A program made the translations under genes and the position numbers. From positions 67,513,655 to 67,577,654 of the forward strand of contig JAKGHH010000005.1 in the NCBI GenBank assembly GCA_022828595.1: a DNA stretch of 64,000 nucleotides, written 5' to 3'. This DNA comes from Nelumbo lutea. Taxonomy: Eukaryota; Streptophyta; Magnoliopsida; Proteales; Nelumbonaceae. This document shows positions 55,366 through 64,000 of the stretch, in pieces. The number at the start of each line of letters is the position of its first letter. Position 1 is the stretch's first letter. The notes below the pieces were generated by a model. It was not told the origin of the DNA. It saw nothing but the letters and a program-made list of their open reading frames with translations, and did not search any database.

Positions 55366-57645
55366 TGTAACTAGTAGCTAGACTCTCGACCTGAAAATTG
55401 AAGAGGCCAATTGGAGGAAGGAAGAGTGAACCACAGCTCAGAAATAGCTGGCCATGCAGCATGGGATTGGGCCACCCCGTTGGGTAGCTGTTGGACAACT
55501 TGGGTCTTGGGCTTAAGGGCACGGTACACACGTTAAGGGGCAGTGGTTGTCCTTTTTATGGTCATCATAGGTTCAGGAGTGGGGTCTTATCGTTGAATAC
55601 GTCCAACGTAAGTGATTGGGTTCCAGCTCCACCCTTAATAACAGTATCAGAGAATCATGATGACCATATATCCTATCTTCTGGTATTTATGTGCGTATTA
55701 TAGACCGAATCAAGGGCGCAGACATCAAACTCATAAAAAGTGAAAACAATAATCACTGTCATTTGATTGCTTATCATTTTTCACATTATCTACCGATAAG
55801 AGCAGGATCAGCAATGGCGTCGCTCGAGTTAATATTTCTCTTCAGTTTGGAAACAGTACATACAAATTTTAAATTCTATAAATTTATATTTGTACTCTTT
55901 TTCCTAACTGAGCTAAAAGAGGAATGGAACTTTTTCAAATGTGCCAGCACACGGGCCCCAGGGAGCTGGATGTGGATCTGGAGAAAAGGGGCGCCTCCTT
56001 TCAAAGATTAAACCCTCGAGCCCAACAATTATTTTCCGGTTTATGTTCCCATGGTGGGTGTATCAGTAGTGTATGTAAGATTTTCAACAACACACCAAAC
56101 GAAAGTGATCAAAAAGAAGATGCTGCCATCGCTGAATTCCAATTTCCAAGTCACCTGGGCCATGTTACGTTTTTTTTTTTTGAAATGGATGTAGTGGAGT
56201 AAGAAAAGAAAAAAGGATCAATCAATCAAACCATGTTATCTAAGGCATGTAATGACTCGACTTCATTGCCCATTTTTTGCCAGTCCTATACGGTATTATT
56301 TTGGATTTATCAGTCTTTTGGGTCTGTAAACACTATATACCGGTTTGATTCTCCATAAATTGTCACCTTTAATTTCTTATGTCTTGAGCATTCGCTTATC
56401 AAATTTTATTACATTTTAAATAGGTAATGAAACATTTTCTCTTTAAACTAAGAACTTATTTACGCAAGTAATGACCGGGATGTTATGACTTATTTAAATT
56501 TTGATATCTATATGACGATTGTAAATTTCATTTGAACTCTTTGAGAGTTCTAATATGATTCATAAATTAGATGGTCAAAATATAAAATCAATTAATCATG
56601 CTACTGGTTTCTGGTGAAGTTATGTGGAATTCATAATGGGTTTTGAACTCTTAAATATCTGCCATGCCGTAAGTTAAGAGGGTTGGTTATTATAAACTAC
56701 GATTAACAGTTCTCTCATCTCTGTCCCACAAACTTAGATCCAAATCATGTAAAAAACATGCTATTGATTTTTTTTTTTTTTGTTTGAATACATGAGCTCT
56801 TATAAATTGGTATTATGCTCTTCACAAGTAATAACCATCACACATATACATTTGGTAAACCCCTTTAAGTAGATCTTTCGACAGTTGCACGAATTTCACT
56901 CATTTTTGAATCTTATATTTAAAGATGAAGGCTTTTAAGATATGATATTGGTTGTGTCTTGCTGTAATTACACTAATCAGAGATTTAATTTAATTTTATT
57001 TTGTATAAATTTCCTTCTCTTTGTATATAATACATAAGATTGAGACATAATTATTTACAAAAGAAATTATTTCTGATCAGTACCTTGTACTTTGGCTCGA
57101 GTGGCAATTTGGTCCCTGAACTTTAAAATGTGACAATCTAGTACCTACCACTAACTAGTCTATTAATCATCTGTTAAGTGACATTTAAAAAGTCAAAAGT
57201 GCTTTTCGAATGCCATCTAATTCTCTTTATCAACTGCCCAAACGTTGACAAAAAAGCTAAATAGTCCCAAATCCTAGCCTCTTCTATTAAAAAATGCCGG
57301 TGATTGTTTAGAAGAATCTAGAATTTTGGATTGTTCATTATATTGTCAATGTTTGGATGGTTGATAAAGAGAATTAAATGGCCTTCTTAGGGCATTTTTA
57401 ACTTTTCAAATGTCACTTAAACGACTAATTAATGAACTAGTTAAAGGAAGGTACTGGGTTGTCACATTTTGAAAATTCGGGTGCTGGATTGTCACATTTT
57501 GAAAGTTTGGGTATTGAATTGTTGCATTTTAAAGTTCGTGGACCAAATTCTCACTCAAGCCAAAGTACAAGGTACTGATCAAGAATTTTCCCTTTACAAA
57601 ATTGTTCATTCTCCTCTGCCTTTGTTTGTCCATTATCATGGTATC

Positions 57646-58415
57646 TGATGGAGCGCGATCTGGCTGGTCTTAGCTGTCCGCTGCCTTGCTTCCGAACGAG
57701 GTAGCAGGGAACCTGAAACGGAGGAGATGGGAAAGCTCCGGGGGGGAACCCGGTGTAGAGGCTCCGAAGCTCAAGTTACAATCCTTCAAAAGCAAGGTAA
57801 TACCAGATAGCGCAAAGTTTGCATCCCTCCGTTGTCGGGGGTAGGGGGCTCTTATAGTCACTTCGTGTATTCGTCCTGAGGCCCTTGTCAGATCGGGTAT
57901 GATTACCCTTGTGCTTGTCAATTCGGCCGTCGTCCTTTCTGCTGAGACAGAACCGTCACTGCCTAACCGTCTAACTGGAGATGGCGGTGTCAGTGGCGGT
58001 GGCAGGTGGCCATTTAGAGTGCTGCTGCCAAACGTCAAATCCCAAGTCAGTCAGGTGTGGCGCCCTCGGGCACGGACTTCCCTAGTGTCAGGCATGGTAC
58101 GACTTGTTTGGTTTTGGTGCCCAAAAGGTGATGCAAAGTGCTGAGCGAGGCGGTCTTGAGCTCGGAGGTATCTATAGGGCATGTCAGTTCGGCGAGGTGT
58201 ATCCCGAACTGTTACAAGGTGAGTCAGTTCGGCGAAGTGTATCCCGAGCTGTTACAAGGTGGGTCAGTTCGGCGAAGTGTATCCCGAGCTGTTACAAGGG
58301 TCAGTTCGGCGAAGTGTGTCCCCTTGTTCCCGCCTAGGCTTGGCCCCTTTTGCCGAGCTGTTGTTTCTGCCACGTGTCACATAATAGAGAGGTCGGGCCA
58401 AATCTTCCTTCATCA
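57646..58415 (-). repeat. 3' LTR of the Tat element
   Basis: On + it begins TGATGGAGC and ends CTTCATCA, giving TG...CA ends and a 5-bp inverted TGATG/CATCA. Just outside the right end, ATTGCCCCCCACTCCTT is, on the minus strand, the polypurine tract AAGGAGTGGGGGGCAAT. Length is about 770 bp. It contains a four-unit tandem repeat. The boundary call is by structure only, because the partner LTR is not in the window. Confidence 0.65.
58184..58325. repeat. Tandem repeat of about 40 bp, four units, in LTR
   Basis: Units begin GTCAGTTCGGCGAAGTGTAT and continue with CCCGAGCTGTTACAAGG; starts are at about 58184, 58224, 58264 and 58301, the last unit partial. In element orientation they sit in the U3 part, where repeated enhancer-like motifs are common. 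Confidence 0.9.
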
Positions 58416-58888
58416 ATTGCCCCCCACTCCTTGCGCCGGGGATCTTGCCATGGTGCGGGGAGTTTTCGCGAGGTAGCTGGTGGATTTGTCCCGTCCTTCG
58501 AACCTTCACTGCACGAGATGCTTTTGCTAGGGTTCTTTCGGTTTTCGAGAAGGCTGGAAACGTGCTTATTCAAGAATGTTGGTGGTTGTGACCGCGTGTT
58601 TTAAATTTCAAACCAATTCGCGCTGCTGGGACGTGACAGCGGGTCATTTCAAAAAGGCGCGCCACTGCTGTACGTGCGCGGGCGACTGTCAGGGAGACGT
58701 ACAGTGCGTCAGTTTCGAAAAGACGCGTGTCGAAGCAACGTCGGTTTCAAAAAGACGTGCGCTGACGTTTCACTTTTTTCGGAAAGATGTGCGCCAATCA
58801 CGTCTCGACCTTAAGGGTTGTGCGGTCGGTAAGAACGTGACCGTCGGATCGTCTTCGGTCTGCACGGTCGATTCTTGGTTACTGTAGC

Positions 58889-58896
58889 TATAAATA
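58889..58896 (+). promoter_or_regulatory. TATA box of the antisense accessory gene
   Basis: TATAAATA lies 162 bp upstream of the start codon at 59058, outside the LTR, on the strand opposite to the element. This position fits a promoter dedicated to the accessory gene. Confidence 0.6.
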
Positions 58897-59057
58897 GTGG
58901 GGGACCCCGGTTGTTTTGTCACTTCTGCGGTTTGTCTACTGAGTTCGCGTCCAAGTCTTTTCCATCTCGCGTCAAGGCTGGTTATACAGTCTTCACGGTT
59001 CTTTGGTTTTTCTTCAAACTTTCCGGTGAGTAATTTCTTGAATTCGTCTTTTCCCCA

Positions 59058-61036
59058 ATGTCTAGCTTTGATAGCTTAGACGATTCTTCGAGTAGGGCCG
59101 ATGTAGGTTCCACCAACCGAGCCGTGTCCCCAGACTGCCTCAGTGATCCTGAGGTGGAGTTTGAGGACTACGAACCAGTAGGTCGAGTCTCTTCGGGCAG
59201 TTTGGCATCTACCTCCCGCCGAGGTCGGATGCTAGACCGGTTTGGCCCTTCGACCATGACACCTAAGGGGCTTCAATCCATACTTCTGTCTTACAATCTT
59301 CCTGGGGGGTACACATATTTTATTCCTTCGGGTAGCTTTCCTTGGGAACACGGTCCCGACGAGATCGTGATTTTTCGAGAGCAGCTCGCTGCAGGGTTAT
59401 GACTTCCTTTCCATCCCCTTCTCGTCGAAGTCATAAACCACTTCGGTGTCACCATTGGCCAGCTTCATCCGAACTCTATTCGGAACCTGGTGGGGACAAT
59501 TTCCCTTTTTTGCGAGCAGAACTTTCCTTTAGACTTAGATATATTCTCCTCTATCTTGATGCTCAAGAGACAGGCGGGTTCTCTTCCTGGGGGGAGACAG
59601 GCGTATTACCTTTCTCCTCGCCAGGGTTTCGAGCTTCTGCACGATCTTCCTAATAAGGTCCCGGCTTGGAAGCGGGACTACTTCGGCGTGCGAAGTGCAC
59701 AAGGATGGCCCTTTCAGACCGGGTGGGGTGAGGCTACTCCCGATTTGGGCGTAACTCTTGATAAAGAGACGGTGAAGGGTCTCTGGCAATGGGCACGACA
59801 AGGCTTAAAGTGCCACCACTACTTAACGGAGGCCAAGCTTATTGCAACCGCCCTGAGTTCGGGTAGGTTTCTAGCTATGCGGTTTCTTGCTTGCTTTGTT
59901 CTTTCATTTTTTTCTAATGTCGAACTCGTTTCTGTAGGTGTGATGGACGCGGAGAGAACTCGTGGGGGGCGTTTGTTCCAAGGTATGAAGAGGAGGAAGC
60001 GGGTCGCCAAGCGAACTCGTACCGAGCTGCCCCTGGATGAGGAGCCCCAAGCCCCAGACCATACGCCAGAGGATCTGCCCAGGGAGCCCGAAGTGACTCC
60101 ACCGGTGCACGAGACTGCCGGGACACCTTACGCAGAAACCACTCATACGGGCGCTCTTGCGTACTCAAGTGCTCCTGCTCACTCCGGGTCTGCTCATACG
60201 CGGGCTGGGCCCTCAGGCTCGGGAGCTCAAGGGGAGTTTAGGAGCATGTTGACGCCGAAACTATGCTCTTCAGAAGAGTAGGGACGCTACTTTCCCTGAG
60301 GAGGTCGCGGCGTGGACCAATCTTCCCTTGAATCAGGTCGCTTGCCGCGCCGTAACACATGCCATGGTGGTAAGTTAGATTCTGTCTTCCTTTTTTATTC
60401 TGTTGCTTCTGCTGTCATTTGCTCACTTTTTTCTTTTGGTAGGTGAATTCTTCGATTCATGCCTTGGCGGCCCAAGTGGAGAGGAGCTCGCGACAGGCGC
60501 GAGCTGCTGAGGCTGCCGCTCATGCTGCTGAAGAAGCCTTCCGTGCTACAGAGGCAAATACCCGGGCTGCTGAGGCGGCTGCTTATGCTGCTGAAGAGGC
60601 TGCTCGCGTCGCGATGGCCAGACAGGCGAGGTCTCAGCATGACGCCGAGGCCATGGGGGTAGTTATCAAGCATATGGCGGACTTGAAGTTGGATTTGCAG
60701 CATCAAGTCGAATATCTTCAGGAGGACATCAGGGAGAGAACACTGATTTTTTCCCAGGGCATTGAAGACGCCAAGAAGAAGGCAGTTGAAGACTACATTG
60801 CCTCCTCGCATTTTGACTATCTGATGGTGGACTCTTACAGGAGGGGGTTCAAGTTGAGCCGGTGGATGATCCGGAATACGTACCTCGACCTCGATGTAAG
60901 TGCCATAACCACTTCGCGTATAACTCAGGAGATGGCCAATGCTGCCGATGGCGAGCCGGACTCTGAAGGAGAGGCAGGGCCTTCGGGTGTTGTTGAAGTG
61001 CCTTCCGATGGCGAAGAAGTGGCTCCGGGCATGTAA
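59058..61036 (+). pseudogene. Antisense accessory gene of Tat element ('putative gypsy-type transposon' family), 3 exons, damaged
   Basis: Exons 59058-59862, 59938-60369 and 60443-61036, with GT-AG introns of 75 and 73 bp. Exon 1 has RFGPSTMTPKGLQ, FIPSGSFPWEHGPDEIVIFR and WKRDYFGV, which I recognise as the plant Transposase_28-type domain (PF04195, described as putative gypsy-type transposon). Exon 2 has a basic GMKRRKRVAKRTR stretch, a possible nuclear signal, then a Pro/Thr/Ser-rich part. Exon 3 is an Ala/Glu-rich coiled coil (VERSSRQARAAEAAAHAAEE and on) with an acidic tail. A TGA at 59400 and a frameshift near 60240-60280 disable this copy. It converges with pol (218 bp between the two stops). 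Related genes in Grande-type elements are reported to encode a nuclear protein from their own promoter; the role is unknown. Confidence 0.78.
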
Positions 61037-61253
61037 ATTTTTTTTTTGCCAATGTACTGTTTCTTGCAATGGAGTGTCTTTTTCCCCTTGCTCATCTTCC
61101 CCAAGCTGTTTCTTTGCCGGGTTTTTAATTTTTCGTGGTCTTTTATGCCGCGAACTGATTTTTTGCCGAGCTGATAATGTGCTGTCTACGTCGAAGTTCC
61201 TCGGCTTGCCTTGTGGCACATAGGGCCTGATTTCGTCCACTTCGCTAGGTGGT

Positions 61254-64000
61254 TTATAGGTAGTATCGCCTCAAGTTCACGATGTTCCACGTTCGAGGTA
61301 TTCGTTTGCCTTCCAAGGTTTCGAGTTCGTATGCCCCCCCGAGCGCTGTTTTTACTTTATAGGGCCCTTCCCAATTAGGTCCAAGCTTGCCGATGCTGGG
61401 TTCGGGCACCATAATCTTACGGAGGACCAGGTCGCTGACTCAGAAGCTTCGTTGCTTTACTCTGCTATTGTAGTAGCGAGCTACCTGCTGCTGGTATGCC
61501 GCTGTTCGGATGTGTGCGAGGTCCCTTACCTCATCCAGTAGGTCGAGGTTGGTGCGTAACTCGTCTCCGTTCGTCCGATCGTCGTATGTTTCTAATCGCA
61601 ACGTTGGTATTTCGATTTTTGCCGGGATCACTGCTTCAGTGCCGTAGGTGAGGTTGAAGGGGATTTCTCCCGTGGCTGCTTTTTCGGTCGTTCGGTGAGC
61701 CCATAAGACACTTGGTAACTCTTCAGCCCACAAACCCTTAGCTCGATCCAGACGTTCTTTCAGTCCGCACAGGATGGCTCTGTTCATTACTTCCGTCTGA
61801 CCGTTTGCCTGCGGGTGCGCGACTGACGTGAAATTTTACCGAATCCCCATGTTTTGGCACCACTCTTGGAACTTGATATCCTCGAACTGTTTGTCGTTGT
61901 CAGAGATTAGAACCCGAGGTAACCCGAACCAACATACTATGTTCTTCCAAAAGAAGTTCTGTATGTTTCGAGCCGTAACAGATGCCAGAGGTTCGGCTTC
62001 TATCCACTTCGTAAAATAATCTACCGTAACAACTAAGAATTTTCTTCCGCCTGTTGCTAGTGGGAATGGCCCTAGGAGGTTGATGCCCCATTGTGCAAAG
62101 GGCCACGGGCTGGCGAGGTATTTGATGTCGAAGGCAGGTTGATGGTGGATGTTAGCATGCTTCTGACACTTGTCACATTTTCTGACGAGCTCGACAGCTT
62201 CTGCCTTCATCGTTGGCCAGTAGTATCCTTGTCGAAGTGCCTTTTGGGCGAGTGCTTTGCCCCCCAAGTGTCCGCCGCACAGGCCTTCATGAGTGTCACG
62301 GAGTACGAACTCGGCTTCGGTAGGTCGCAGGCAACGCAAATAGGGGAGCGTGTACGACCATCGGAATAACCGTTCGTCTATTATGACGTATTTGGCCGCC
62401 TGGCGCTGCACCCTCTTGGCCGCATTGCGTTCTACAGGGAGGGTTCCGTCTATTAGGAAGCTCGCAAGTGGATCGATCCAACTCGGCTCTGCTTCTAAGA
62501 CGGGAGCGACCTCCTCTGTCCCCCCGAGAATACTAGGTTGAGGTAAGTCCTCTATGTACACAGTTCCCATATTGTTGTGACTCGTACTGGCTAACCGGGA
62601 CAAGGCGTCGACCTCAGTGTTTTCTTACCTTGGGATTTGCCTGATGATGTGTGACCGAAAGTTGAGCAGGGCTTCTTTTACTTTGGCCAAATATGCGATC
62701 ATGGAGAGATCGCGTGCTTCGTATTCGCCGATAACTTGGTTTACCACGAGCTGAGAATCGCTACAGATGACCAAGTGTTTTGCCTTCACCTTTTGCGCTA
62801 GGTCCAGCCTGGCGATCAGTGCATCGTACTCTGCCTCGTTGTTGGATGCCGCGAACTCAAAGCGTAGTGCGTATTCTACTTTTGTGCCACTCGGGCCGCA
62901 CAGCACTATTCCAACTCCGCTGCCTTGCCGGTTCGAGGAACCATCCACGTGAAGGATCCAGGGATCCTCATCCCAGTTTGTGCTTCGCCTGACCAGGAAA
63001 GATGCCACACTGGCTGCTACTTCACGGGGTTCGGACTCTATGGTCTCAGGAGCTCTGGGTTCACCCGAACTGGGGACCTCGGGCTCGACCTGTGGGGCTT
63101 CGTGGCTGAAAGTGCACTCGGCGATAAAATCTGCCAAAGCTTGGGCCTTGATAGCGGTTCTCAGTTTGTACTGGAGGTCGTACTCGCTGAGTTCGATGGC
63201 CCATTTCGCCAGTCGACCGGAGACTTCGGGTTTGAGTAAAACTTGTCTAAGAGGTTTGTCAGTTAGGACGATGACGGTGTGAGCCTGGAAGTACGGGCAG
63301 AGTTTTCGAGCTGCTATTACTAGGGCGTATGCTAGTTTTTCTATCTCCGGGTACCTTGCCTTTGCTCCCTGCAAAATTTTACTAACATAATATATGGGTC
63401 GTTGGACCCGGTCTGTTTCCTTTATCAGTACCGAACTGACCGCCTCGTCGCTCGCCGAGAGGTACAGTTCTAAGACCTCGCCCACCTCGGGCCGAGCTAA
63501 GGTTGGCACACTAGTGAGGTAACCTTTTAGTTCGTCGAACGCGAACTGGCAGTCCTGGGTCCACTCGAACCCTTTGCCTTTGACTGCCTTAAAGAAGGGT
63601 AGGCAGCGGTCTGCTGACTTAGACAAGAAGCGGCTTAGAGCGGCTATGCGGCCGTTTAGCCTCTGAACCTCTTTTACTTTTTGAGGTGGTTTCATATCTA
63701 GAATGGCTTTTATTTTGTCCGGGTTGGCCTCAATACCGTGCCGATTGACAATGTAGCCTAGGAACTTGCCCGAGGTGACGCCGAAGACACACTTGTTGGG
63801 GTTCAACTTCATGCTAAATTGACGCAGGATTTGGAAAACAGAATCTAAGTCTTGTATTAACTCTTGTGAAAACTGAATCTTGACGACCATGTCGTCTACA
63901 TAGCACTCTATCTTCGTACCAATCAGGGGCCGAAATAGCTTATGTACAAGTCTTTGGAAAGTCGCCCCGGCATTTTTTAGTCCGAAGGGCATGATTTTGT
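61254..64000 (-). pseudogene. Pol of Tat element: reverse transcriptase, RNase H, integrase (partial)
   Basis: One frame runs from the right edge to the stop at 61254, interrupted at 62625 (TAA), 61836 (TAA) and 61440 (TGA). Reverse transcriptase begins MPFGLKNAGATFQRLVHKLF, with YVDD at 63902-63891. An RNase H domain of the connection type follows. A second RNase H has LHVDGSSNRQGSGVGIVL, NNEAEYDALIA and CSDSQLVVNQV; two RNase H domains are a Tat-lineage mark. Integrase shows HEGLCGGHLGG...CDKCQKH, then VVTVDYFTKWIEAEPL, LISDNDKQFE and ANGQTEVMNRA, so the catalytic Asp, Asp and Glu are all there. The C-terminal part ends WNIVNLRRYYL. The three stops make it inactive without readthrough; otherwise it is well preserved and probably young. 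Confidence 0.9.

Larger units (their letters stand above)
51770..57640. other. Intergenic, AT-rich, MITEs only
   Basis: No frame looks like a protein. There is a TA run at 54936-54957, poly-T near 56170 and 56768, and the MITE family copies listed separately. A pair of similar segments near 57096-57180 and 57410-57575 (TTGTCACATTTTGAAA, GTACTGG) in inverted order suggests one more degraded foldback element. Confidence 0.5.
57646..64000 (-). mobile_element. Tat-lineage Ty3/gypsy retrotransposon, 3' part, runs off the right edge
   Basis: Read on the minus strand from 64000: reverse transcriptase, RNase H, integrase, then a long 3' internal region holding a gene on the opposite strand, a polypurine tract (58430-58416) and the 3' LTR (58415-57646). 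A long 3' region with an antisense ORF is a known trait of some Tat elements such as Grande and Retand. The 5' LTR, Gag and protease lie outside the window, so TSD and total length cannot be read. GC content is higher than in neighbouring DNA. Confidence 0.88.

Noticed and set aside
55691..56202. Overlapping plus-strand frames of 92-106 codons
   Set aside because: Low-complexity translation, no domain, no promoter or splice context.
57670..58038. A 122-codon minus-strand frame within the LTR
   Set aside because: It lies wholly inside the LTR of the Tat element and is a by-product of GC-rich LTR sequence, not a gene.
60395..61240. A 281-codon open frame on the minus strand
   Set aside because: It lies exactly opposite the coiled-coil exon of the accessory gene, whose Ala/Glu-rich codons leave the other strand open. 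Its translation has no known domain.
1..64000. CRISPR arrays, operons, phage genes
   Set aside because: The window is plant nuclear DNA. The tandem repeats seen have no spacer structure and no associated genes.

Overview
The window is nuclear DNA from a flowering plant. It has split genes with GT-AG introns, a plant-type E-class PPR gene, plant lineages of LTR retrotransposons and L1-like LINEs, tRNA-like SINE candidates and MITEs. I cannot name the species. A 17 kb intron and roughly half the window in transposon remnants point to a medium-to-large, repeat-rich genome.

Three host genes can be supported. (1) A PfkB-family sugar/nucleoside kinase on +, eight exons, 9817-13387, apparently intact (365 aa). 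(2) The 20S proteasome subunit alpha-type 1/6 gene (PAF1 type) on -, two exons at 34642-34292 and 17103-16669, separated by a 17,188-bp intron. (3) An intronless E-class PPR gene on -, 38866-37274 (530 aa). I see nothing that ties them into one pathway. They are ordinary housekeeping or organelle genes in a sea of repeats.

Mobile DNA by region. 2949-6867 is a Ty3/gypsy element with both LTRs. Its reverse transcriptase, RNase H and integrase have been replaced by a fragment of a RAD5/HLTF-like DNA-repair helicase gene. The PAF1 intron (17104-34291) holds at least four L1-type LINE remnants on +, antisense to the gene: one flanked by a perfect 14-bp target-site duplication, and one nearly 6 kb long. 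It also holds a myosin P-loop fragment, a MITE and tandem repeats. 42850-51760 is a nested stack: an old LINE on -, split by an AT-rich, Helitron-like block and by a Ty1/copia element (46125-51452, TSD CACTA). The copia leader carries antisense histone H2A fragments. 57646-64000 is the 3' part of a Tat-lineage gypsy element on -. It carries an antisense accessory gene on + with its own TATA box and two short introns; the element continues past the right edge.

I did not find a clearly new multi-gene system. The most notable points are three separate pieces of host-gene sequence (RAD5, H2A, myosin) in or beside retroelements, the retrotransposon antisense gene, and the giant proteasome intron. 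All the retroelement reading frames are damaged.
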